From assembly GCA_014055465.1 (NCBI GenBank), contig WIAF01000002.1, positions 310,001 through 374,000 on the forward strand: a stretch of 64,000 bases of DNA, read 5' to 3'. The position numbers and the translations under genes are program-made. The notes beneath the pieces were generated by a model that had not been told where the DNA came from, ran no database searches, and was given only the letters and a program-made list of their open reading frames with translations. Shown piece after piece: positions 7,926 through 16,230 of this stretch. Position 1 is the stretch's first letter, and every line of letters starts with the position of its first letter. The DNA is from Nitrospira sp. CR1.1 (lineage in GTDB: Bacteria; Nitrospirota; Nitrospiria; Nitrospirales; Nitrospiraceae).

Positions 7926-8924
7926 TTACGACCGGAACCGGTAGGTGAAGACGGTTGAGAGGGTAAAATCAGCCGCACTCCCGGTGATGAAATCCAAATT
8001 TTCGACTCCGTACACCTGCCAGAGCAGACCGGGCAGAATCCGATAACTGACGCCGATCACCGATTCGGTCACACCCTTGTCCAGCACCCTGGTTCCGGTG
8101 CCGTGAAAAGGCGGTGAGTAGTAATCGAACTGCGCGGTGATGGAAAAATTGTCCGTCCAGAGATATTCCACGGCCACCAACCCGCTGATGACCGGCTGAA
8201 GGGCGAGCCCGGCGATCTGTCCTGTAGGAAACACCCCGTTTAAGTTGGCATAGACGATCCACCCGGTCGCGAAGGTCTTATCCAGCGCGAGACCGATGCC
8301 CGCATCCGGATGTCCGCTGCCGAAGATCTGTTCCGTATCTCCGGTCGGAGCTTTGACCCCCACGCGAAACGACAGGGCCGGAAGCGTCGAGGTTTCTTTC
8401 AGCAGTTGATATTTCCCGTAGAACGAAATATCGCCCAGCCCCGTTGCGCCCTTGGCGCCCTGAAACAGGGTCCGGCCGCCGTTGGTCACATTGAAGGCGT
8501 AGGCCGTTTCCCTCAGTGCTTTGCGGGCCGGAGAAATCCCGGTCGTCCCCCGCTCTACCCCGAGGATCGGCTCCTCCATGAACCCGCGATACCGGTGATA
8601 GCCCGGCACTTCCGCCCCGATTTCCAGCCGGTCGGTCAGACCATACCGCAAGAACAACCCGGCCCGGACGGTCTCAAACTTCATGGTCACGTCGGCCTGC
8701 TCGCTCTGGTCACGGGCGATCGAGGCGGTATTGGCCGCTTCGAGACGGATGTCGAAATCGCCCTTGCGCAGCACGGCCGCCCGCTCGCCGGGCATCGCCA
8801 GCACCAATTGATCCAGTGCCTGGAAGTTTCTGACGGGAAAGGGACCAAACCCTTCCGCGCCAGCCGGGAGCGGCAGGCTGCACGAAAGCGCGAGGAGGCA
8901 ACACAAATAGACGATCTGCCGCAT
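7926..8924 (-). CDS. DUF3187-like outer-membrane beta-barrel protein
   Basis: A 332-aa protein with a Sec signal peptide (about residues 1-23, ending LPAGA-EG). The rest is made of alternating polar/apolar strands and ends in an aromatic-Arg terminus (FTYRFRS), as in outer-membrane barrels. The start of the mature part, GPFPVRNFQALDQLVLAMPG, and the SFRVGVKAPTGDTEQIFGSG region resemble the DUF3187 family, whose function is unknown. It is the last gene of a minus-strand run that begins at squalene-hopene cyclase and includes an Mla-type lipid transporter. It lies 37 nt after the preceding barrel gene. A role in outer-membrane lipid handling is inferred from position only. Confidence 0.6.
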   Translation of the reverse strand: MRQIVYLCCLLALSCSLPLPAGAEGFGPFPVRNFQALDQLVLAMPGERAAVLRKGDFDIRLEAANTASIARDQSEQADVTMKFETVRAGLFLRYGLTDRLEIGAEVPGYHRYRGFMEEPILGVERGTTGISPARKALRETAYAFNVTNGGRTLFQGAKGATGLGDISFYGKYQLLKETSTLPALSFRVGVKAPTGDTEQIFGSGHPDAGIGLALDKTFATGWIVYANLNGVFPTGQIAGLALQPVISGLVAVEYLWTDNFSITAQFDYYSPPFHGTGTRVLDKGVTESVIGVSYRILPGLLWQVYGVENLDFITGSAADFTLSTVFTYRFRS

Positions 8925-8961
8925 GAGTCATACCCGGCCGTTCACTCAGGCGTTGAGGCGA

Positions 8962-10167
8962 TTAATAGGGAAAATCCAACCCGGCGAAAATCGCCCCGCC
9001 TTCGCGGCTATATCCGTAATCCAGACGGCCAACAACGTTCGGACGGACAATCGCTCGAAAGCCCACGCCCGGCGTCATTCGGTAATCTTGAAAGCTCACA
9101 TCCTTAAATGAGTTGAACACCTGGCCCGTATCCAGAAACGGAGCCAGTTCGAAATCCGCGGTCACCCCGGCCAGCTTCGTGCGCAAGATATGAATCCGCT
9201 CCTCGATACTGAAGGCGATCAAATGTTTGTCGATATAGCGATCCATCCCGAACCCGCGCAGATTGTTCTGGCCGCCCAGCGACGACTGTTCAAAGAACGG
9301 CACTTGCGAGCCAATCGTGGCCTGCAGATCGGCCCGGACAACGAGGATGGCACGCTTGGATTCGCTGGGAAATAACTTTTTCACTTCGATTTCGTAACGC
9401 GAATACACGGGATGGTCGCCGTTTTTCACATTTTGATTCAGCTCGGCGTAGGCCATGACGGACATGCCGTCAGTGGGCGTGATCAGGCTGTCACGGGTAT
9501 CGTAATAAAATGAGGCCCGATGCCCGACAATGATGGACTCGCCTTGAATACCGTCCACGGTGGGGAATTGCTCGACCGAGAAGGGAAGGTCCGTGGCGCC
9601 CCGCTGGAGTTGCACCTGCCGGACCCGCTGCCCGACCGAAACTTGCGTCACCTCGTTCGCATAGAGGCCAAGCCGCCAGTAGGCACGCGCTTCTCTGGCC
9701 GTGTAATTCGATTCATCCGCCTGTACGGTCGACTGCCCCAAGCCGAAGAACCGCGAGGTCGCGTTTTTGAAGAAGGTCCCGCCGAAGTTCAGAAAATACT
9801 GCCCGTTTCCGAAGGCCGGATCGACATAGTCGAACAGCACCTTGCGCTCGATCTTCTCGGTCAGCGAGGCGATCAGCTTCATTTGTCGGCCGCCCAGATC
9901 GTACTTGAAGAGATTGAACACCGCGCGGCTGCCGACGATCGAGTTCTGAATCAGCATCGGCGCCATGAGGTACTTCAATTCGCCGTCTGGATCGGAAATC
10001 AAAATCGGGGCAATCAAGCCGACGTCGTTCCCATCGTTCTTGCTGGTAGAGACCGACGGAACCGGAAAAATTTGCGTGTCAGCCCCTGCCGGGGACGGAG
10101 AACCCGCGAAAAGGAGTCCGGCCAGCGCCAGGAGAATACGGATCGACGAAAAATAATGTCGCTGCAT
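8962..10167 (-). CDS. Omp85/surface-antigen-type outer-membrane barrel without POTRA domains
   Basis: A 401-aa protein with a signal peptide (about residues 1-29, ending SPAGA). The barrel resembles the bacterial surface antigen (D15/BamA C-terminal) domain. The conserved loop 6 element GGQNNLRGFGMDRY is present, and the protein ends DYGYSREGGAIFAGLDFPY with a terminal aromatic. BamA or TamA would be 570-800 aa with POTRA repeats; none fit here. It follows mlaC by 33 nt in the same run, where many bacteria would have mlaA or nothing. It may serve as the outer-membrane partner of this transporter. That is inference; it could also be a phospholipase-like patatin-barrel relative lacking its enzyme domain. 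Confidence 0.68.
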   Translation of the reverse strand: MQRHYFSSIRILLALAGLLFAGSPSPAGADTQIFPVPSVSTSKNDGNDVGLIAPILISDPDGELKYLMAPMLIQNSIVGSRAVFNLFKYDLGGRQMKLIASLTEKIERKVLFDYVDPAFGNGQYFLNFGGTFFKNATSRFFGLGQSTVQADESNYTAREARAYWRLGLYANEVTQVSVGQRVRQVQLQRGATDLPFSVEQFPTVDGIQGESIIVGHRASFYYDTRDSLITPTDGMSVMAYAELNQNVKNGDHPVYSRYEIEVKKLFPSESKRAILVVRADLQATIGSQVPFFEQSSLGGQNNLRGFGMDRYIDKHLIAFSIEERIHILRTKLAGVTADFELAPFLDTGQVFNSFKDVSFQDYRMTPGVGFRAIVRPNVVGRLDYGYSREGGAIFAGLDFPY

Positions 10168-10200
10168 GGCGCTCGCCGGAACGGTCGCTCTCTCTTGACG

Positions 10201-10815
10201 CTACGGAGCTTTGATCTTGTCGGATTTCTTGCGGAGCTGATCAACGAGGTTGGAATACGAGGAGGTGTGAAGGATCTTCGTAAATTGCCCGCGGTAATTG
10301 TTCACCAGACTGACGCCATCGACCACGACGTCGTACACATGCCAATCGTTACTTCTATTCAGCAACCGATAGTCCATGGGAATTTCTGTTTTGCCGGACA
10401 AGACCTTGGTGCGCACTTCCGCATATTCTTTTTCCGTGCGTTCATTGAGGTATTGCACACCCTCGCCGGAATAGGTCTCCACCCGATCAGCATAGGTATT
10501 GGTCAACAGGGTCTGGAACAGGTCGACGAACTCCTGCTTCTCCTTGTCCGACAATTGATTCCACTGTGCACCCAACGATCGCCGCGACATTTCCGAATAG
10601 TCGAATCGCGCAGCCACAGCTTTTTCCAAGCGCTGCCGTCGGTCTTCATGCCGGGCAGGGGCCTTCAATTCCTTATCGCTCAAGATCTTGAGCACCTCAT
10701 CGATAGTCCCCCTGATCGATTCGGTCGCCGGACCGGCCATGGCAGACGACAACCCGCCCATGAACAGTTGCAGCGCCGCGAAGACACCCACGACCATCCA
10801 TCGCCTTACACGCAT
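10201..10815 (-). CDS. mlaC: MlaC-type periplasmic phospholipid-binding protein
   Basis: MlaC (Ttg2D) carries phospholipids across the periplasm between the inner-membrane MCE complex and the outer membrane. The protein is 204 aa, usual for the family, with a signal peptide of about 26 residues (MRVRRWMVVGVF...SSAMA-GP). It shows the family pattern DYSEMSRRSLGAQWNQLSD and the conserved middle VYDVVVDGVSLVNNYRGQF. I chose the ATG at 10815 because GGAGAGGTG lies 7 nt upstream; longer in-frame starts lack a signal-like start. It follows mlaD by 87 nt and precedes an outer-membrane barrel gene. Confidence 0.9.
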   Translation of the reverse strand: MRVRRWMVVGVFAALQLFMGGLSSAMAGPATESIRGTIDEVLKILSDKELKAPARHEDRRQRLEKAVAARFDYSEMSRRSLGAQWNQLSDKEKQEFVDLFQTLLTNTYADRVETYSGEGVQYLNERTEKEYAEVRTKVLSGKTEIPMDYRLLNRSNDWHVYDVVVDGVSLVNNYRGQFTKILHTSSYSNLVDQLRKKSDKIKAP

Positions 10816-10902
10816 TTCAACACCTCTCCTGTGAGTGAGGATCTCCTCGCCCAACCGGTCCCGTTTGCCTATTGCCGTCCTCCGACGCATGAGCCGATGA
10901 GA

Positions 10903-11346
10903 CTAGTTGACCTTACCATGTACATACTGGCTAACCAGTTCCTCCAGATCAAGCCCTGATTCGGTGTCACGGATTTTGTCGCCGGGCTTCAATAGATCAC
11001 CGCCCCCGCCCACGGACAGCGCGAGATACTTATCCCCGATAATTCCGCGGGTTTTGATGGAGGCAATCGTGTCCGAATACAGCTTCACGCCATCCTGAAT
11101 CGCCAGCGCCACCAGTGCCCGATCGCTGGTGAGGCCGATGGTGCGGACCCGGCCGACCTCAACCCCGGCAATTTCCACCGATGCCCCAGGCTTGAGCCCC
11201 GAGGCCGATGTAAACTCCGCCTCGACCGGGTAATTGTGTCCGCCGATGACTTCCAGCTTGCCCAGCTTGATAGACAGATACCCCAGGCAGGCAATCCCGA
11301 CGAGCACGAAAATCCCGACCATCAATTCCAGTTTTGCACGCTCCAT
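10903..11346 (-). CDS. mlaD: MlaD-type MCE-domain protein
   Basis: MlaD forms the ring-shaped, membrane-anchored lipid-binding part of the Mla transporter. This 147-aa protein has one N-terminal membrane anchor (about residues 8-27). A single MCE domain follows (about 38-115), containing FTSASGLKPGASVEIAGVEV and IGDKYLALSVG. The C terminus LDLEELVSQYVHGKVN is the short helix typical of single-MCE proteins. AGGAG lies 6 nt upstream of the ATG. It starts 11 nt after the mlaF stop, so the two are surely in one operon. Confidence 0.93.
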   Translation of the reverse strand: MERAKLELMVGIFVLVGIACLGYLSIKLGKLEVIGGHNYPVEAEFTSASGLKPGASVEIAGVEVGRVRTIGLTSDRALVALAIQDGVKLYSDTIASIKTRGIIGDKYLALSVGGGGDLLKPGDKIRDTESGLDLEELVSQYVHGKVN

Positions 11347-11357
11347 AACGTCTCCTA

Positions 11358-12119
11358 TCAGCGACCCCCGGTCGACAACGCTTTGGGCGCGACCGTGCCT
11401 CCGACAAAAATAAACTCGCGAATCTCTTCATCGGTCGTGTTCACAAACTCGCTCGAAGGAGCCATCTCGGCAATCCGGCCGTTCTTGAGCATCGCCACGT
11501 AATCGGAAATTCCAAAAATTTCAGGAATCTCATGACTGACCATCACGGCCGTGAACCGGAATTGCTGCTGCATCGCCACGATGAGGTCGTGAATGGCCTT
11601 CGCCATCAAGGGATCGAGTCCCGTCGTCGGCTCATCGAACAAAATGATCTCCGGCTCCATCACCAGTGCGCGAGCCAATCCGGCGCGTTTGCGCATACCG
11701 CCGCTCAGCTCCGCGGGGAATTTATGCCCCATGCCCTTCAGCCCCACCTGCTCCAGCTTTTCCTCGACCCGCCTGGTCACGACGTCGCCTTTCAGGCGCA
11801 GTTTCTCCCGCAGCGGAAAGGCGACATTTTCAAACACCGTCATGGAGTCGAACAGGGCCGCCCCCTGAAAGAGCATCGCGAACTTCTTACGGACCTCGTT
11901 CAGAGCTTGTCCTTTCAGGCGGGCAATGTCCGTCCCGTCGATCCAGACTTCGCCGCGGTCCGGCTGCATCAGGCCGATGATGTGCTTCAGCAGCACACTT
12001 TTGCCTTCGCCGCTGCGCCCGATGATGGTCGTCAGTTTTCCTGTGGGAATGGCCAGGTCCACGCCGCGCAGCACGGCCTGTTTCCCCAACGTTTTTTCGA
12101 CACCGACGAGCTTAATCAT
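11358..12119 (-). CDS. mlaF: MlaF-type ABC transporter ATP-binding protein
   Basis: The ATPase of the Mla lipid transporter, 253 aa. Walker A is GRSGEGKS (residues 34-41), the Q loop is MLFQGAALFDS, the signature is LSGGMRKRAGLARAL, and Walker B is IILFDEPTTGLDP, followed by the switch His in VSHE. The GMRKR variant of the signature is typical for this subfamily (MlaF/Ttg2A). It sits between mlaE (83 nt upstream) and mlaD (11 nt downstream). It acts on the cytoplasmic side of the inner membrane as a dimer with MlaE. Confidence 0.95.
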   Translation of the reverse strand: MIKLVGVEKTLGKQAVLRGVDLAIPTGKLTTIIGRSGEGKSVLLKHIIGLMQPDRGEVWIDGTDIARLKGQALNEVRKKFAMLFQGAALFDSMTVFENVAFPLREKLRLKGDVVTRRVEEKLEQVGLKGMGHKFPAELSGGMRKRAGLARALVMEPEIILFDEPTTGLDPLMAKAIHDLIVAMQQQFRFTAVMVSHEIPEIFGISDYVAMLKNGRIAEMAPSSEFVNTTDEEIREFIFVGGTVAPKALSTGGR

Positions 12120-12202
12120 GTGAATCCAGCAAAGATACGATCAGCTTTCAGGAATCAGTTCGCATTCTAACGCTGAATGCTGAAGGCTGATGACTGACAG
12201 CT

Positions 12203-12970
12203 CTATAACAACACCGACGTCAGGAAATAATCCCACACCAGGATCAGCACTGCGGACAGCACCACGGCTTCGGTGGTCGCAGTTCCGAGACCTTCTGCGC
12301 TGTGCTTGGTGTGAAAGCCCTTATAACAACAGACCCAACTGATCAACAGCCCAAAGCTGATGGATTTCAGAATGCCGCCATACACATCCTTCCACTCCAC
12401 CGCCGACTCGATTGAACTCCAGTAGGCGCCTTCATTCCCGTTCAGCAACTGCACACCAACCACGTAGCCGCCGTAAATTCCGACCACGTCGAATAGGGCC
12501 ACCAGCAGCGGCACGGCGATCACACTGGCCACGAGCTTGGGGCCGATCAGATATTGCAGCGGATTGATGGCCATGGTATCCAGCGCATCAATCTGCTCGG
12601 TAATCCGCATGATGCCGATCTCGGCCGTCATGGCAGACCCTGCACGGGCCGTCACCATCAAGGCTGCGAGGACCGGCCCTAACTCACGAATGATGCTGAG
12701 CGCCACAGCTGAACCCAGCACCGCCTCGGATCCGAATTTCCGCAGCGTGTAGTAGCCTTGAAGGGCCAGGACCATGCCCGTAAAGACGGCGGTGAGGACG
12801 ACCACGAAAGTGGATTTGTAGCCGATAAAATTCAGTTGTTTGACGATTTGATACAACCTGAACGGCGGACGGGTCAGCCAGGCAAAGGACGAGAGAACGA
12901 ACATCATCATCCGCCCCATCTGCTCCGTCAGATCGATGGTAAACCGTCCGATGCGAGCAATACCGTCCAC
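12203..12970 (-). CDS. mlaE: MlaE-type ABC transporter permease
   Basis: The membrane subunit of the Mla lipid transporter, 255 aa with about five to six hydrophobic segments. Conserved stretches are TGMVLALQGYYTLRKFG, RELGPVLAALMVTARAGSAM, TAEIGIMRITEQIDALDTM and NPLQYLIGPK, all hallmarks of the MlaE/YrbE family. I chose the GTG at 12970, which has AAGGAGGG 7 nt upstream and gives a protein of normal length. Longer in-frame forms overlap hpnG. It lies 53 nt downstream of hpnG on the same strand, joining the transporter to the hopanoid genes. Confidence 0.93.
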   Translation of the reverse strand: MDGIARIGRFTIDLTEQMGRMMMFVLSSFAWLTRPPFRLYQIVKQLNFIGYKSTFVVVLTAVFTGMVLALQGYYTLRKFGSEAVLGSAVALSIIRELGPVLAALMVTARAGSAMTAEIGIMRITEQIDALDTMAINPLQYLIGPKLVASVIAVPLLVALFDVVGIYGGYVVGVQLLNGNEGAYWSSIESAVEWKDVYGGILKSISFGLLISWVCCYKGFHTKHSAEGLGTATTEAVVLSAVLILVWDYFLTSVLL

Positions 12971-13023
12971 GCCTCGCCCTCCTTTTGTCTCCCGAACCGG
13001 ACCCGGCCTCCCGTCGCTCCCGC

Positions 13024-13779
13024 TCAGTCGAGTCCTTCGCGCAGGGCCCGGTCGGCACAGGATCGATACAAGGCCGTTAACTGCGCCCCTGCGACCTGAC
13101 TTTGTACCCTCAGACGATTGAGCCCGACCAGGCTCGCTGGATGGGTCACACACGCAACCACACCCTTTGCCCATCCAGATGGCCTGAGAAACAGGTTGAA
13201 GTCAAGCGGCAGGCTCTCATCCACGAGATCCGACACCGTACGCACGATCGCAAATGGAATCCCCTGCTCCAAAGCCACCCGCCCCAAGGCCGCGCTTTCC
13301 ATGTCGAGGCCGATGCCTCCAACCCGTCCGGCGATCTCCCGCTTTTCCTCCGCCAGGCAGAGCACCCGCGGAACCGTGACAAACCTTCCACTTTGCATAG
13401 GCAGAACCTGCGTGCGAACTGCCTGCTTCACCCACTCGACCATCGCGGGTGCGCACGGAACAGGACGTCCCGCTTGTGCGCTGTTTTCCAGGGTCGCCTC
13501 AGTGCCGATCAACACATCCCCGATGCCGGCCGGTCCCAGAGCACAGGCAAATCCTGTGGACCAGATGGCCGTCAAACGCTGCGCCGCGAGCACGCGTCGG
13601 GCGGTTGCTGCAGCCCGCTCCAGACCGACCCCCATAGGAATCATCCACCACTCGACTGACGCTTGGCGTGCCACCACACACCGGACTCCGCCGACGACCC
13701 GGACTTCCCTCGCGGAAAAGGCCTGCCGCACGGCGGCCAACTCCCATCGGGTGGCGACAAAAACACCGATCGTGGTCAC
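13024..13779 (-). CDS. hpnG: Hopanoid-associated nucleoside phosphorylase (HpnG-like)
   Basis: A 251-aa phosphorylase-superfamily protein. In hopanoid pathways HpnG removes adenine from adenosylhopane to give phosphoribosylhopane. The nucleosidase signature near residue 165 is GLDMESAALGRVALEQGIPF, followed by VRTVSDLVDESLPLD. These match the purine-binding region of MTA/SAH nucleosidase-like enzymes. Location right after squalene-hopene cyclase decides the name. I chose the GTG at 13779 because GGGAG lies 5 nt upstream; an ATG at 13827 would add 16 residues without a ribosome binding site. The alternative is a general purine nucleosidase. Confidence 0.82.
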   Translation of the reverse strand: MTTIGVFVATRWELAAVRQAFSAREVRVVGGVRCVVARQASVEWWMIPMGVGLERAAATARRVLAAQRLTAIWSTGFACALGPAGIGDVLIGTEATLENSAQAGRPVPCAPAMVEWVKQAVRTQVLPMQSGRFVTVPRVLCLAEEKREIAGRVGGIGLDMESAALGRVALEQGIPFAIVRTVSDLVDESLPLDFNLFLRPSGWAKGVVACVTHPASLVGLNRLRVQSQVAGAQLTALYRSCADRALREGLD

Positions 13780-13833
13780 AGCTGCTCCCGATGACGGCTG
13801 ACAAGGGAAAATGGACTCGATGAACATCCACGG

Positions 13834-16062
13834 TCAGCGGGGCGACCGGAACTGTCCTGATTGATAGGCCAACTGTCGCAATTCATCTGCCCTCGTCGTT
13901 CCACGAGTCTTCAGATTGCGGTACATGGCCAGCGCCCAGAGGGGGAAGTATTGGCAATACCAATGATAACGGAGGTAGAACACGCGAGGGAAACCGGTTC
14001 CGGTATGGCGTACCTCTTCCCATGACCCGTCCTTCCGCTGATTCCGAATGAGGTAATGAATACCTCTGGCCAGGCTGAAGGAGTCGGTGACTCCGCCGGC
14101 CATGAGGGCTAACAGCGCCCAGGCGGTTTGCGACGGCGTACTTTCGCCACAACCACTCTCCGCAACATCCGCATAGGAGAGGCAGGACTCACCCCATCCG
14201 CCGTCTGGATTTTGCTTCGATTCGATCCAACTGACCGCGCGGCGGATATACGGAGAAGAGAGATCTTCGCCGATGGCGCGCAGCCCGGACAGGACCGACC
14301 AGGTGCCGTAAATGTAATTCACGCCCCAACGCCCATACCAACTGCCGTCCTGCTCCTGGTCGTTTTTGACAAAGGCCAGCGCCGACGCCACTGACGGGTG
14401 CGTCCAGTCATAGCCCAGGGTCGCGAGCATTTCGAGACAACGTCCGGCCAGATCGGCCGTACTGGGATCCAATAACGCGCGATGGTCGGCGAACGGAATG
14501 TAGTTGAACACGATTCGATTATTGTCGACATCGTATGCGCCCCACCCGCCGTCGGACCCTTGCATGGCGGTGACCCACCGGCACCCCCGGCGAATAGCCA
14601 GCCGCTGCTGGTCTTCATCGGGCAGGCGCACTTTAGCCAAGGCCATGAGCACCACCGCCGAATCGTCTACGTCGGGGAACAGCTCGTTCTCAAACTGAAA
14701 GTACCAGCCGCCCGGTTCTGCGCCGGGGGACGAAATAATCCAGTCGCCGACGGTCTTTGTCTGTTTGGATAGCAGCCAAGTGGCCGCTTTTTGCAACGCC
14801 GGATGATCCTGCGACATACCTGCCTCGGACAGCGCATTGATGAGCAAGGCGGTGTCCCAGATCGGGGAATGGCAGGGTTGCAGATGCAACGCATCGACGC
14901 ATTGCCCGCTCTCCATCACGGTATCGTGAATTTCCAGTTCCTCGATCTCCCGCATCGCTTTCATGACCAGAGGATCGTCATTTTTAAACCCCAGGCAATT
15001 CAGGGCCATCACCGAATTGGCCATGGCGGGATAAATGGCGCCGAGTCCACCGCTCCCCTTCATATGATCGAGCATCCAGTTCTCGGCGCACTTGAGCGCT
15101 TTCTGACGGACCCACTCGACAGGCGAGCGATCGTAGATTTTGAGCAGCGCATCGAGATTGATGAAAAAGTTTCGGGCCGTAAACCAGGTCCGGTCCTTCT
15201 TGAAAGGCGGTACCGTGCTGTAATCGATCTCCGCCGGGGGATGCGTATACAGCTCGTCGATACCCTGTTCCGGTGGAACGTAGCACTGGGGCCGTTTGGC
15301 GAAAATGATCAACAGCGGAATCAAGACCGCGCGCGACCAGTAGGAAATCGCGTAGATGCTGAAATAGAACCGCTTCGGCAACAGCATGATTTCCGGCGGC
15401 ATGCTGGGGACGCCGCGCCAATCGTACTGGCCGAACAAGGCCAGGGCGATTTTTGTGAAGACGTTCGCCGCCACCACCCCGCCCTTGTCGAGGATGCAGG
15501 TTCGCGCGTTGACCATGAATGGTTCAGCGGCCGAAACGCCGGAAAGCTTCAAGGCAAAGTACGCCTTCACGGAGGCGCTGATATCCGCCGGCCCCCCATG
15601 ATAAATGGGCCAGCCCCCGCACGGGAGTTGCGCGGACTTCAGATAACGGATGACCTTGCGCTCACGCTCCGGGTCGACGCAGTTCATGAACCGGCGCAAC
15701 ATCAGGTATTCGGAACTCAGCGTCGTATCGGCTTCCAGTTCGGCGACCCAAAAGCCTTCCGCCGCATCCTGCCTGGCCAGAAACCAGGCCTGACTCTTCC
15801 GAATCGCCTCTTCCAGAGCTTCTAACTGACCTGTCGTATGTGAAGGAGCCCGCTTGGTGCTCTCACCGGCCGGAGCGTCAGGCTTGCTGGAGACGAGGCG
15901 CAGCACCGGAGCGGAGGCAAAATCGCGCGCCGCCCTGATCCGGCTGGGCACCGACACCAGAAGACTATCGGACAGACGATTGAATAGATTCTTGAGAAGT
16001 CGCATAGCTTGTTGCCGTGAATCAGACAGAGACGGCGGGATCGATAGTCGAGACGGTTCCAT
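13834..16062 (-). CDS. shc: Squalene-hopene cyclase
   Basis: Cyclises squalene to hopene/hopanol, the first committed step of hopanoid synthesis, on the cytoplasmic membrane. The catalytic DxDD motif is present as PDVDDSAVV (near residue 464). Several QW repeats are visible, for example QGSDGGWGAYD, QDGSWYGRWG, NPDGGWGES and RKDGSWEE. At 742 aa it is longer than many relatives. The extra length is a basic N-terminal region (about residues 1-85) before the first QW-like repeat. An internal ATG at residue 20 is an alternative start; neither has a clear ribosome binding site. hpnG follows closely on the same strand. Confidence 0.96.
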   Translation of the reverse strand: MEPSRLSIPPSLSDSRQQAMRLLKNLFNRLSDSLLVSVPSRIRAARDFASAPVLRLVSSKPDAPAGESTKRAPSHTTGQLEALEEAIRKSQAWFLARQDAAEGFWVAELEADTTLSSEYLMLRRFMNCVDPERERKVIRYLKSAQLPCGGWPIYHGGPADISASVKAYFALKLSGVSAAEPFMVNARTCILDKGGVVAANVFTKIALALFGQYDWRGVPSMPPEIMLLPKRFYFSIYAISYWSRAVLIPLLIIFAKRPQCYVPPEQGIDELYTHPPAEIDYSTVPPFKKDRTWFTARNFFINLDALLKIYDRSPVEWVRQKALKCAENWMLDHMKGSGGLGAIYPAMANSVMALNCLGFKNDDPLVMKAMREIEELEIHDTVMESGQCVDALHLQPCHSPIWDTALLINALSEAGMSQDHPALQKAATWLLSKQTKTVGDWIISSPGAEPGGWYFQFENELFPDVDDSAVVLMALAKVRLPDEDQQRLAIRRGCRWVTAMQGSDGGWGAYDVDNNRIVFNYIPFADHRALLDPSTADLAGRCLEMLATLGYDWTHPSVASALAFVKNDQEQDGSWYGRWGVNYIYGTWSVLSGLRAIGEDLSSPYIRRAVSWIESKQNPDGGWGESCLSYADVAESGCGESTPSQTAWALLALMAGGVTDSFSLARGIHYLIRNQRKDGSWEEVRHTGTGFPRVFYLRYHWYCQYFPLWALAMYRNLKTRGTTRADELRQLAYQSGQFRSPR

Positions 16063-16230
16063 CGATCAAGCAGCGATCATATGAAACCGCGCAGTACCAC
16101 GCATAATCATTAGCAGGACTGTATAACAAACTGCTGAAAGCCAGTCAAGGGAAGCAGCGCCGATTTGGAGTCTAAGTGCGCGTTTGAACTGAAGACAGAG
16201 CGTCTCTAGTTATCCGCAAACCTTCCTCCG

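Noticed and set aside
9520-10959. Long plus-strand open frame opposite the barrel protein and mlaC genes
   Set aside because: It covers three genes that are well supported on the minus strand, and its protein looks like antisense translation.
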